DNA from: Chloroflexota bacterium
Lineage (GTDB): Bacteria; Chloroflexota; UBA6077; FW602-bin22; JACPQP01
DNA: 10,416 nucleotides
Direction of reading: 5' to 3'
NCBI GenBank assembly: GCA_016190465.1
Contig: JACPQP010000109.1
Location: 1 to 10,416, forward strand
Shown piece after piece: positions 3,865 through 10,416 of the stretch (position 1 is the first letter of the stretch; every line of letters starts with the position of its first letter). The translations under genes were made by a program, and so were the position numbers. The notes below the pieces were generated by a model, which made no database searches, was not told the DNA's origin, and saw nothing but the letters and a program-made list of their open reading frames with translations.

Positions 3865-5346
3865 TCAGTACGCGTTCCTGTCGCGGAACGCCACGAGGGT
3901 CGTCTTGAGCAGGATCTTGATGTCCAGCCACAGCGTCCAGTTCTCGACGTACCACAGGTCGTAGGCCGTCCGCTCCTCGATCGAGGTGTTCCCCCGCAGC
4001 CCGTTCACCTGCGCCCAGCCGGTCATGCCGGCCTTTTCGCGGTGACGCTCGAAGTAGCGCGGGACAGTCTGCCGGAACTGCTCGACGAAGAAGGGCCGCT
4101 CGGGACGGGGGCCGACCAGGCTCATGTCCCCCACCAGCACGTTGATCAACTGGGGGAGCTCGTCAAGCGAGGTCCGACGAAGGAAGGCGCCGAGGCGGGT
4201 TCGACGCGGGTCCTCCGCCGTCGTCCAGACCGGGCCAGACCACCGCTCGGCATCCGGGCGCATCGACCGGAACTTGATCATCGGAAACGGTTTCCCATCG
4301 AGACCGACGCGCTCCTGGATGAGGAAAACCGGGCCCTTCGGGGAGGTGAGCTTCACGAGGAGCGCGATCCCCAGCAGAAGCGGGGAGAGGAGGACCAGGC
4401 CGGCCGCGCTGATAGTGACGTCCAGCCAGCGCTTGAGGACCAGGTTGAAACCCCTGAGCGCGACATCCTTCACCGTCACCAGCGGGAGACCCGCCAGCTC
4501 GCCGGTGGTGACGCCCGTGGTCATGATCTGGAAGAGGTCGGGGAAGACGCGGATGTTGACCCGTTCGGCACCGATCTGCCCGGCGATGTCGAGCACCTCG
4601 CGGTGGGAGAGTGTTGGGCTGACGATCAGGACGTCGTCGATCTGGTGTTGGCGAACCAACGACCCGACGTCTTCAACCGCACCGAGGACCGGCAGGCCAT
4701 ACAGTTCGACCGGCCCGGGTTCCTCGACGACGATGCCAACGGCCGAGTAACCCAGGCTCGGCAAATGCCGGATCTTTTGCAGGACGAGGTTCGCCGTCTC
4801 TCCCTCGCCGACGACGAGCACACGCGACACGCCAATGCCACGCAGTCGCAGCAGGCCCAGGGTCGTGTACACCACCGCGCGCCCGCCGAAGGTGAAGACG
4901 ATGGTCAGCGCCCAGAAGAAGCCAATCATCAGGCGCGAGGTGTTGAAATCGGGCCAGAGAAAGCCGCCGACCACCACGGCGAGCGCGGTGGCGACCGAGG
5001 CGCTGGTGAAGATGCCGTAGGCCTGGTCGAGCCACGAGACCGATCGAATCGGGCGATACAGCCGGTTGCTGGCCAGGGTGAGCGGCAGGACGACCATCTG
5101 GAGCAGGATGATGCCCAGATATCCGGTCAGTGGGTGAAACTGCTCGAAGAGGAACAGGCCGGAGAGGAACCGGAGGTAGTAGGCGCTGAGGATCGCGGTC
5201 GTCCCGGCGGCGAAGTCGCTGACCAACAGCGCCGCCACCAGGTACACGTTCGCCACCTGGCGCGGGCGCTGCGCCGCGATGGACTCGGCCGGTCCGCTTG
5301 CGGGAAACTCGGTGGTGGCCGGCCGTGCCGTGCGCTCAACCGCCAT
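3865..5346 (-). CDS. Polyprenyl-phosphate sugar-1-phosphate transferase (initiating PGT)
   Basis: A 493-residue membrane enzyme that transfers a sugar-1-phosphate from a nucleotide sugar to undecaprenyl phosphate, the first step of exopolysaccharide repeat-unit assembly (WcaJ/WbaP-like polyisoprenyl-phosphate hexose-1-phosphate transferases). Four transmembrane helices lie at about 35-57, 76-93, 108-130 and 138-160. A Rossmann-like domain (CoA_binding_3 type) starts at about 175 with V-V-G-E-G-E. A membrane-inserted hydrophobic segment follows (about 310-333), then the catalytic domain with K358-F-R-S-M, the Asp-Glu dyad D395-E396 in L-D-E-L-P-Q-L, G-P-R-P-E-R-P at 412-418 and K-A-G-M-T-G-W-A-Q at 438-446. 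It ends R-N-A-Y as many homologues do. Length is normal for the long form. AGGAG at 5357-5353 sets the ATG; the start overlaps the end of the upstream glycosyltransferase by 11 bases. It is the last gene of the operon seen here. The exact sugar is not predictable. Confidence 0.93.
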   Translation of the reverse strand: MAVERTARPATTEFPASGPAESIAAQRPRQVANVYLVAALLVSDFAAGTTAILSAYYLRFLSGLFLFEQFHPLTGYLGIILLQMVVLPLTLASNRLYRPIRSVSWLDQAYGIFTSASVATALAVVVGGFLWPDFNTSRLMIGFFWALTIVFTFGGRAVVYTTLGLLRLRGIGVSRVLVVGEGETANLVLQKIRHLPSLGYSAVGIVVEEPGPVELYGLPVLGAVEDVGSLVRQHQIDDVLIVSPTLSHREVLDIAGQIGAERVNIRVFPDLFQIMTTGVTTGELAGLPLVTVKDVALRGFNLVLKRWLDVTISAAGLVLLSPLLLGIALLVKLTSPKGPVFLIQERVGLDGKPFPMIKFRSMRPDAERWSGPVWTTAEDPRRTRLGAFLRRTSLDELPQLINVLVGDMSLVGPRPERPFFVEQFRQTVPRYFERHREKAGMTGWAQVNGLRGNTSIEERTAYDLWYVENWTLWLDIKILLKTTLVAFRDRNAY

Positions 5347-6271
5347 GGGGTGCTCCTATCAGTCGCCGAACCGTTTGCCAGCGCAGGTAGTTCACCAGGA
5401 TGGCGACCAGGGCGCGCAAGCAGATCCCCCCGACGATCACCCAGCGGGCGGGCCAGATGACCGTCCGGGCGTAGTGCTTGGAGAAGAACACGAGCATCGC
5501 CCGGTAGAACTCGAGCAGCGTGCGCAGGCTCCGCTGGCCGCCGCTGCTTGCCCCCTTATGGTGAAGGATCGTGACGGCGCCGTTGTAGAGCACCTGCCAG
5601 CCGCGCTGCTTCATCCGGAACGCCCAGTCCAGGTCCTCGCCGTACATGAAGAAGGCTTCGTCCAGCGGGCCCACGTCGCGGATCGTTTCACCGCGCACCA
5701 GCATGAACGCGCCAACCACGGAGTCGACCTCGTAGACACCCAGCGGATCCAGATAGGTGAGGTTATAGCGCGCCAGCCAGCGGCTCCGGGGAAAGAGCCC
5801 GCTGAGACCGGCCAGCCGGGCGAGGGCGACCGCCGGCGACGGGAAGCTGCGGCGGCAGGCCAGGTCCAACTGCCCGTTGGAGCGCACCAGGCGTGGTCCG
5901 ACGGCTCCCGCCCGCGGGTGCGCCTCGATGAACTCCAGCATGCGGCGGAGCGCGTCCGGCGGCAGCTCGGTATCCGGATTGAGTAATAGGACGTAGCGCG
6001 GGTTGCGGTTCGCCAGCGCCCGAATCGCCAGGTTGTTTGCCCAGGCGAAGCCCCGATTCCGCTCCTCGGTCAGCAGCGCGACCTGGGGAAAGTCGGCCCG
6101 GACCATCGCGACGCTATCGTCGACCGACCCATTGTCGACCACGACGACTTCCCCACGCCAACCGGCTGGCCAGGCATCCGAGGCGAACACCGACCGCAGA
6201 CAGGCCCGCAACGGGGCGCAGACGTTGTAGCTGACGATGACAATCGCCAGGTCAAGTCGCTCGGCGACCAT
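5336..6271 (-). CDS. Family 2 glycosyltransferase (rhamnosyltransferase-like)
   Basis: A 311-residue GT-A fold enzyme that probably adds a sugar to the lipid-linked intermediate made by the downstream initiating transferase, at the cytoplasmic face. Motifs seen: strand 1 with I-V-I-V-S-Y-N (10-16), V-V-D-N-G-S-x-D at 44-51, E-R-N-R-G-F-A at 70-76, the metal-binding L-L-N-P-D at 96-100 and the catalytic-base region Y-G-E-D-L-D-W at 210-216, followed by an H-H-K-G-x-S loop. This combination is usual for WbbL/rhamnosyltransferase-type members, but donor specificity is a guess. A hydrophobic stretch near the C terminus (about 275-297) suggests membrane association. ATG 6271 is preferred to the preceding GTG 6274 on ribosome-site spacing. 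It overlaps the upstream gene by 20 bases and the downstream gene by 11. Confidence 0.9.
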   Translation of the reverse strand: MVAERLDLAIVIVSYNVCAPLRACLRSVFASDAWPAGWRGEVVVVDNGSVDDSVAMVRADFPQVALLTEERNRGFAWANNLAIRALANRNPRYVLLLNPDTELPPDALRRMLEFIEAHPRAGAVGPRLVRSNGQLDLACRRSFPSPAVALARLAGLSGLFPRSRWLARYNLTYLDPLGVYEVDSVVGAFMLVRGETIRDVGPLDEAFFMYGEDLDWAFRMKQRGWQVLYNGAVTILHHKGASSGGQRSLRTLLEFYRAMLVFFSKHYARTVIWPARWVIVGGICLRALVAILVNYLRWQTVRRLIGAPHGG

Positions 6272-7250
6272 CACGGAGCCTCCAGTACACTCCGACCGGA
6301 TATCCCACCATCTTCGCGATGTCGCCCACCACTCGGGTCACCGGAACCAGCGCCAGCGCTGCCCAGAACGCGCGATCCCGGCGGACCTGAGTCTGGGCCA
6401 ACAGTCGTCGATAGGGGCGTGCCAGATACACGCCGCCCGCGACCGCGACGAACAGTGCCAACCAGGCACTCTTATACCAGATACCGGCCAATAGGGCAAG
6501 CGGTCCGAACAGGCAATACGACGCGTACCGAATGGCGTGTCGCTTGAGCCAGAGGTTCGCCTTGCCATCGCCGCGCGCGTACCGGTAGTACTGGAGGAAG
6601 AAACTGCGCCAGCTCGTCCGGGGTCGGAATCCGACGACTGCCTTCGGCGCGAAGACGAACCGGGCCCGGGCCTGGCGGAGGCCGAGATCGAAGACGAGGT
6701 CCTCGCAGTAATCCAGCCACTCGGGGTAGCCGCCGGCGCGTGCCCAGGCGGCCTTGCGGAACGCGACCGATCGGCTCGACGGGAGAAAGCGCGCCGGATC
6801 GATCTCGTCCACCAGCGGGAGTGTCGTCGCGCCCAGCGCCAGCTCGAAGACGCTCCCTGGCGCCGAGACGAAGAAGCCGCTCACGACGTCGACCGCCTCC
6901 CCGCCCGGTCTCTCAAACGGCGCCACCAGCTCGGCCAGCCAGTTGCGCGTCGGCCGCACTCCCGCGTCCGTGGCCGCGATGATCTCGTGCGAGGCCGCGG
7001 CGATGGCCCGGTTTCGCCCCGTCGCGATGTTCGCGCCCGGCATGACGACCAGCCGAATGGGCGCGCCCGCCCGACGCCACCGCTCGATCACCTCGACGGT
7101 CTCGTCCTGTGATCCGCCGTCGACGACGACGATCTCGTCCGGCGGTCGCGTCTGCTCGATCAGGGACTCGAGCAGCACACCGACGCTCGCCTCTTCATTC
7201 AAGACGGTGGCGATCACCGAGACTCCGATCGTCAGCTTACTGCCACTCAC
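6252..7250 (-). CDS. Family 2 glycosyltransferase (ExoA-like)
   Basis: A 332-residue membrane-associated GT-A glycosyltransferase of the polysaccharide operon. It has S-V-I-A-T-V-L-N-E-E (11-20), V-V-D-G-G-S-x-D at 42-49, the A-x-G-R-N-R-A segment (76-82) and T94-D95-A-G in place of a full DxD. Y-C-E-D-L at 181-185 carries the likely catalytic base D184. Q-Y-Y-R-Y-A-R-G at 220-227 is like the Q-x-x-R-W motif of processive enzymes. Hydrophobic helices lie at about 241-257 and 260-277, and a possible amphipathic C-terminal segment follows. The pattern resembles ExoA-type succinoglycan glycosyltransferases. The start is GTG 7250, 25 bases after the glycosidase-like gene, with only a G-rich stretch as ribosome site; the frame is open further upstream but those residues are not glycosyltransferase-like. 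The start is therefore less certain than the family. Confidence 0.87.
   Translation of the reverse strand: MSGSKLTIGVSVIATVLNEEASVGVLLESLIEQTRPPDEIVVVDGGSQDETVEVIERWRRAGAPIRLVVMPGANIATGRNRAIAAASHEIIAATDAGVRPTRNWLAELVAPFERPGGEAVDVVSGFFVSAPGSVFELALGATTLPLVDEIDPARFLPSSRSVAFRKAAWARAGGYPEWLDYCEDLVFDLGLRQARARFVFAPKAVVGFRPRTSWRSFFLQYYRYARGDGKANLWLKRHAIRYASYCLFGPLALLAGIWYKSAWLALFVAVAGGVYLARPYRRLLAQTQVRRDRAFWAALALVPVTRVVGDIAKMVGYPVGVYWRLRDGRRAT
6279..6283 (-). promoter_or_regulatory. Ribosome binding site deciding ATG 6271
   Basis: GGAGG on the minus strand lies 7 bases before ATG 6271 and only 4 before GTG 6274, so the ATG is preferred. It sits inside the 3' end of the preceding glycosyltransferase gene, consistent with coupled translation. 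Confidence 0.6.
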
Positions 7251-7275
7251 GTGCGCCCCACCCCCAACCCAAAGC

Positions 7276-9024
7276 TCAGACGGAGGGCCACGGGCCGTAT
7301 CGCCAGGCAAGCACCAGAACAACGAGCACGAGGCCGACGGCGTTACGCTGGAACGCCGCGAAAGGTGTCTCGGCGTCGACGACGATGCCGTCGAGCTGCG
7401 CCGGGCCGTCGAGCACGGTGAGCGTTGCCGTGTGCTGGCCAGGGGCCACGCGCCAGACAATTGTGGCCCGCGCTTGCGCATCGTCGCCGGGCGACTCCAG
7501 GTGCAAGACGGCCGCGCGCGCCCCGATCGACACCGGTCCGGCCGATCCGTCGTCGATCTGCACGGCAACTCGCCCCTGGCCCGGCCCGCGCCGGATCACG
7601 AGCGCCAGTCGCTCACCGACGAAGGAAAACCGCAGTGTGGCGCCGGTCTCCCCGACGAACGCCGCGCCCAGGCTGGCGGCAGGATCGGTCCGGCGCGCCC
7701 AGGTGCCCGCTCGAGTGATCGCCCAGTGTTCCGGCTTGTGGTAGCCGCGATGCAGCGTCGGCGGCTCGGCGATCAGGCCGCGCATCGCCTGGTACACGGG
7801 ATACGGTCGAAACTCCTCGTCGACGACGTTGAAGTAGTAGTGCTGCTGAATCTGGTCGCGCGGGTGGATCAGGCGAAAGTGCCAGAGCGCCATCACGCCC
7901 ATCCAGGGCCACTCTTCCCGAGCGCGACGGTACGCCCGCGCCGTGTAGCGCGCCTGGATCGCCCGGGAGACCGAGCCATAGCGTTGCTCCTCGGCAAAAT
8001 CAGGCGGCAGCGCGACCCAACCCACCTCGGCCGCCCAGATCGGCTTGGCGGCGTCGCCGTTCTGCACCATGAGGGCCCGGAGCTGGACCGGCCGGGAGAA
8101 GTTCACGTCGGTCGCCGTGCCGAGCCGACGGTCATCCGGCCCGTGCCGCAGCCCGTATGCGTTCGTCGAGAGGATGTCGAACGCGTCGGCGGCGCCCGCG
8201 TCGTACATCTCCTGAAGGTAGATCACATCGCTGATCGCCCGCGTCGAGTACTCGATGGTCGGCGCCAGCGCCGCGCCGATGATGACGACGCCCGGGTCCA
8301 CCTCCTTCGCCCGCCGGTATCCCTCCCGAAGCAGGCGGGTGTAGGCGGCGGCGTCGGGTGTCTGGTCGCCCCACTCGAACGCCAGGTTCGGCTCGTTCCA
8401 GAGCTGGTAGAACCGGACCCGACCCCGGTATCGCCGGACGGCCGTAGCCACGAAGTCGCCGAAGTCGGCGACGTCGTCTGGCGGCGTCTCGAGCTTCGGG
8501 TTGCCGGGCCGCGACCAGTCGGGCGAGGTATCGATGCGGAAGATGACTTCCAGACCGTGCTCCTCCGCGAGCGCCACGATCCGATCGTACTTTGCCCAGG
8601 CGTCGCCGTTGGGCGCGTTCGGCTGGGAGTAGATGCCTTTGCGGGGAACCTCGATCTCGCCCCACACGAGCTGCTGCTTGACGAAGTGGAAGCCGGCCGC
8701 GCGGATCAGCTCTAGCGATTGGCGAACCTTCTGCTCCTCGACCTCCTGCTCCAGGAACACGTTGATCGCGTAGGGTGGAACGTCGACGTGGGCGATGGGC
8801 GTCAGGTCGGCGGTGTCCGGTGGGGGGTTGAGGGCCAGACTCGCCCAGGCCACGACCTGATGCCGTAGCTCAGTGCCAACCGCGTCCCGGAGCACTTCCC
8901 GCCAGTTGGCGCGCGCGGCCAGCGCCGCGATCGCCAGCGTGCCCAGGAGCACCAGCGCAGATAGTGCGGCCAGCCGCGTCGCTCGGCGGGTCCGGATATT
9001 CACCCTCCGCTTCACGTGGGGCAT
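7276..9024 (-). CDS. Membrane-anchored clan-A glycoside hydrolase-like protein
   Basis: A 582-residue protein with an uncleaved-looking N-terminal membrane helix (about 18-37, after a basic stretch), an extracytoplasmic catalytic domain and a second membrane helix at the C terminus (about 561-574). The middle (about 80-420) reads as a TIM barrel of clan GH-A, with the acid/base glutamate in L-W-N-E-P-N (E211) and the nucleophile glutamate in A-A-E-V-G-W (E333). It is nearest in feel to GH39/GH5-type proteins. The region of about 430-550 looks like a beta-sandwich that could bind carbohydrate. As first gene of a polysaccharide operon it may trim, cleave or help release the polymer, as PslG does for Psl in Pseudomonas; this analogy is inference. 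The start at ATG 9024 is chosen because the upstream extension is low-complexity and overlaps the divergent gene; no strong ribosome site is seen. Confidence 0.8.
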   Translation of the reverse strand: MPHVKRRVNIRTRRATRLAALSALVLLGTLAIAALAARANWREVLRDAVGTELRHQVVAWASLALNPPPDTADLTPIAHVDVPPYAINVFLEQEVEEQKVRQSLELIRAAGFHFVKQQLVWGEIEVPRKGIYSQPNAPNGDAWAKYDRIVALAEEHGLEVIFRIDTSPDWSRPGNPKLETPPDDVADFGDFVATAVRRYRGRVRFYQLWNEPNLAFEWGDQTPDAAAYTRLLREGYRRAKEVDPGVVIIGAALAPTIEYSTRAISDVIYLQEMYDAGAADAFDILSTNAYGLRHGPDDRRLGTATDVNFSRPVQLRALMVQNGDAAKPIWAAEVGWVALPPDFAEEQRYGSVSRAIQARYTARAYRRAREEWPWMGVMALWHFRLIHPRDQIQQHYYFNVVDEEFRPYPVYQAMRGLIAEPPTLHRGYHKPEHWAITRAGTWARRTDPAASLGAAFVGETGATLRFSFVGERLALVIRRGPGQGRVAVQIDDGSAGPVSIGARAAVLHLESPGDDAQARATIVWRVAPGQHTATLTVLDGPAQLDGIVVDAETPFAAFQRNAVGLVLVVLVLAWRYGPWPSV

Positions 9025-9088
9025 TATGCCAGGACCGCTGCTCCGCGGCAAGTTGGCGTCGCCCCGCTTTCCTAGTTGCAAAGTACTA

Positions 9089-9117
9089 TTGACCCCAGCC
9101 CTCGCCCGGTCTACCCT
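9089..9117 (+). promoter_or_regulatory. Sigma-70-like promoter for the CAP protein gene
   Basis: TTGACC (9089-9094; one mismatch to TTGACA), a 17-base spacer and TACCCT (9112-9117; keeps the key T, A and last T). A start near 9124 gives a leader of about 23 bases containing AGGAGG at 9135-9140. The 122-base divergent region also must hold the promoter of the polysaccharide operon, but I could not find a credible one on the minus strand. Confidence 0.5.
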
Positions 9118-9146
9118 GCCCGCAGACAACCGAGAGGAGGGGAAGT

Positions 9147-10325
9147 ATGGCACGATGGCTTCGGCTGGCGGTGACGGCGGTGTTCGTCGCGCTGGCGATG
9201 TTCGGGTCGCTGCCAGCCGCGCGCGCCGATGGTCTCGAGGATCGGGTGGTCGAGCTAACCAACGCGGAGCGTGCCCGCCAGGGTCTGCCCGCACTGGTCG
9301 GTTCGCCCGAACTGACGCTCTCGGCCCAGCGTTACGCGCAAGCGATGGCAGCCGGCGGCTTCTTTGGACATCAGTCGCCGGATGGCTCCACGCTGGTCAC
9401 CCGCGCGGAGGCGGCCGGCTACCGCGGCTGGACGTACCTGGCCGAGAACCTGGCCGCCGGGCAGGCGTCGTCCGAGGGGGCAATGGATGGCTGGATGAAG
9501 AGCGACGGGCACCGCGCCAACGTCCTCTCGCCGAAGGTGCGGGAGATCGGCGTCGGCCACGTCTACGTCCCGGGATCGAAGTTCGGGCACTACTGGGTCC
9601 AGGAGTTTGGCAACCGGCCCCTGGTGGCCACCGTGTTGCAGCAACAGGCGCTGCCCCAGCCGCCGCCTGCACCGGCACCCCAGCCGGCACCCGCGTTTTC
9701 GCCGGCGCCCGCACCGGCGCCAGGTTCCTGGACCGCGCCGACCGGCCACGCCGTCGACGGCGGCTGGCTGGCATTCCTGCGAGCCAACGGCGACGTCGAC
9801 AACCTGGGCCTGCCCCGGACCGGCGTGATCGCCGACCCGACCGCTGGCGGGCAGACCGTCCAGTACTTCCAGCGGATGATCCTCGAGTACCATCCGGAGA
9901 ACTCGCCCGCGTACCGGATCCAGCGTCGCCTGCTCGGCGACGTCCTCTATCCGGGGGCGGACGCGCCGATCAGCATCGGCGACGCGCCGCCCGGGCCGTG
10001 GCGCTACTTCCCGTTCTCGCCGGATCGCCCGACCGGCCTCGGCCACTTCGTCGCCGACTACACGCGGAGTAGCCAGCCGATCTACTTCAAGCAGTACTTC
10101 GACAGCCACGGCGGTGTTACCGCGTTCGGCTACCCGAAGGAGGAGCCGAAGCTGCGTGATGGCCGCTGGGTTCAGCGGTTCCAGGCGGCGGTCTTCGAGT
10201 ATCACCCGGAGAACGACCGCGATGGTGTCGTTCCGGGCACCAGCATCCCGCTGCGCACCTACCGGGTGCAGCTCGAGCTCCTGGGGGACAAATACATCGC
10301 GCAGCGGGGATTGCCGTATCGCTGA
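9147..10325 (+). CDS. Secreted CAP/SCP-domain protein with C-terminal repeats
   Basis: A 392-residue exported protein. Residues 1-27 form a Sec signal peptide (basic start, hydrophobic core, A-R-A before D28). Residues 30-155 are a CAP (SCP/PR-1) domain: L-T-N-A-E-R-A-R-x-G-L, F-G-H75-Q-S-P-D-G, A-E100-N-L, G-H122-R-A-N-V-L-S and E-I-G-V-G, ending H-Y-W-V-Q-E-F-G. H75, E100 and H122 correspond to the cavity residues of the family. A proline/alanine linker (169-193) leads to two related units (about 198-268 and 300-383) each with an E-Y-H-P-E-N motif (247-252 and 351-356) followed by a Y-R-x-Q-x-x-L-L-G-D segment. I know such repeats from extracellular Chloroflexota proteins; they may bind the cell surface or polysaccharide. 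AGGAGG 6 bases before ATG fixes the start. Bacterial CAP proteins have no single established function. Confidence 0.92.
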   Translation: MARWLRLAVTAVFVALAMFGSLPAARADGLEDRVVELTNAERARQGLPALVGSPELTLSAQRYAQAMAAGGFFGHQSPDGSTLVTRAEAAGYRGWTYLAENLAAGQASSEGAMDGWMKSDGHRANVLSPKVREIGVGHVYVPGSKFGHYWVQEFGNRPLVATVLQQQALPQPPPAPAPQPAPAFSPAPAPAPGSWTAPTGHAVDGGWLAFLRANGDVDNLGLPRTGVIADPTAGGQTVQYFQRMILEYHPENSPAYRIQRRLLGDVLYPGADAPISIGDAPPGPWRYFPFSPDRPTGLGHFVADYTRSSQPIYFKQYFDSHGGVTAFGYPKEEPKLRDGRWVQRFQAAVFEYHPENDRDGVVPGTSIPLRTYRVQLELLGDKYIAQRGLPYR

Positions 10326-10348
10326 GAAGCGCCTCGGGGGGGGTACGG

Positions 10349-10416
10349 CCCTCATCCCCCAACCCCTTCCCCCAATACTGGGGGAAGGGGAGCCATCCCC
10401 TCTCCCAGTATTGGGA
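10349..10416. repeat. Tandem hairpin repeat, cut by the window end
   Basis: The first hairpin has perfect 12-bp arms (10363-10374 and 10379-10390, CCCCTTCCCCCA / TGGGGGAAGGGG) around loop ATAC. The second starts at 10397 (CCCCTCTCCCA) with loop GTAT at 10408-10411 and is truncated after five closing bases. It lies 23 bases after the stop of the CAP gene and could act as a transcription barrier, but lacks the T tract of a Rho-independent terminator. It is related in inverted orientation to the element at 1-75. Confidence 0.75.

Noticed and set aside
4042..5460. Plus-strand 472-codon open frame antisense to the sugar transferase
   Set aside because: Low-complexity, highly charged translation with no recognisable fold; the minus-strand gene carries all catalytic motifs of its family.
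6754..8715. Plus-strand 653-codon open frame antisense to the glycosidase-like and glycosyltransferase genes
   Set aside because: Long antisense frames are expected in G/C-rich DNA. The translation is Arg/Asp/His/Pro-rich without domains, while both opposite-strand genes have clear motifs.
9025..9146. Promoter for the minus-strand polysaccharide operon
   Set aside because: I checked TTGCAA- and TTGTCT-like hexamers and TAGTAC/TAGGAA-like -10 candidates on the minus strand; none had acceptable spacing.
10326..10416. Rho-independent terminator after the CAP gene
   Set aside because: The hairpin is strong but has no following T tract and belongs to a tandem repeat related to the left-end element, so it was listed as a repeat.

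Overview
The window is about 10.4 kb of high-GC bacterial DNA. It most likely comes from a Chloroflexota genome, with Thermomicrobia (Sphaerobacter-like) the best guess. Three things suggest this: G/C-rich hairpin repeats at both ends of the window, the repeat module at the C terminus of the last gene (a type I know from secreted proteins of this phylum), and strong G/C codon bias in most genes. This is inference, because no marker gene in the window fixes the taxonomy.

Left part (1-2211, + strand): a hairpin-forming tandem repeat, then a tightly coupled pair made of a DUF6036-type nucleotidyltransferase and a small protein of unknown function that overlap by 17 bases. A zinc-dependent medium-chain alcohol dehydrogenase follows 22 bases later.

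Centre (2220-3860): a two-tRNA transcription unit on the minus strand, tRNA-Ile(UAU) followed by tRNA-Arg(CCU), with one base between them. Its strong promoter overlaps the stop codon of pth, the upstream minus-strand gene for peptidyl-tRNA hydrolase. Divergent from pth is a HEPN-domain gene joined by an ATGA overlap to a small gene of unknown function. These two genes have lower GC and more rare codons than their neighbours, which suggests acquisition. The short space between pth and the HEPN gene holds two overlapping candidate extended -10 promoters and an inverted repeat that could be an operator.

Right part (3865-9024, minus strand): a four-gene surface-polysaccharide operon. In transcription order it encodes a membrane-tethered clan-A glycoside-hydrolase-like protein, two family 2 glycosyltransferases, and the polyprenyl-phosphate sugar-1-phosphate transferase that starts the lipid-linked oligosaccharide. 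The last three genes overlap. Divergent from the operon is a secreted CAP/SCP-domain protein (9147-10325) with its own promoter. The window closes with a second hairpin repeat in the opposite orientation to the first.

The most intriguing material is the two cryptic gene pairs. One has a nucleotidyltransferase and the other a HEPN protein, each with an unrecognised small partner; both look like toxin-antitoxin or defence modules. The pairing of two tRNAs for rare codons (AUA and AGG) under a promoter embedded in pth is also notable. No CRISPR array, insertion sequence, transposase or integrase is visible. No gene-free stretch reaches 300 bases.
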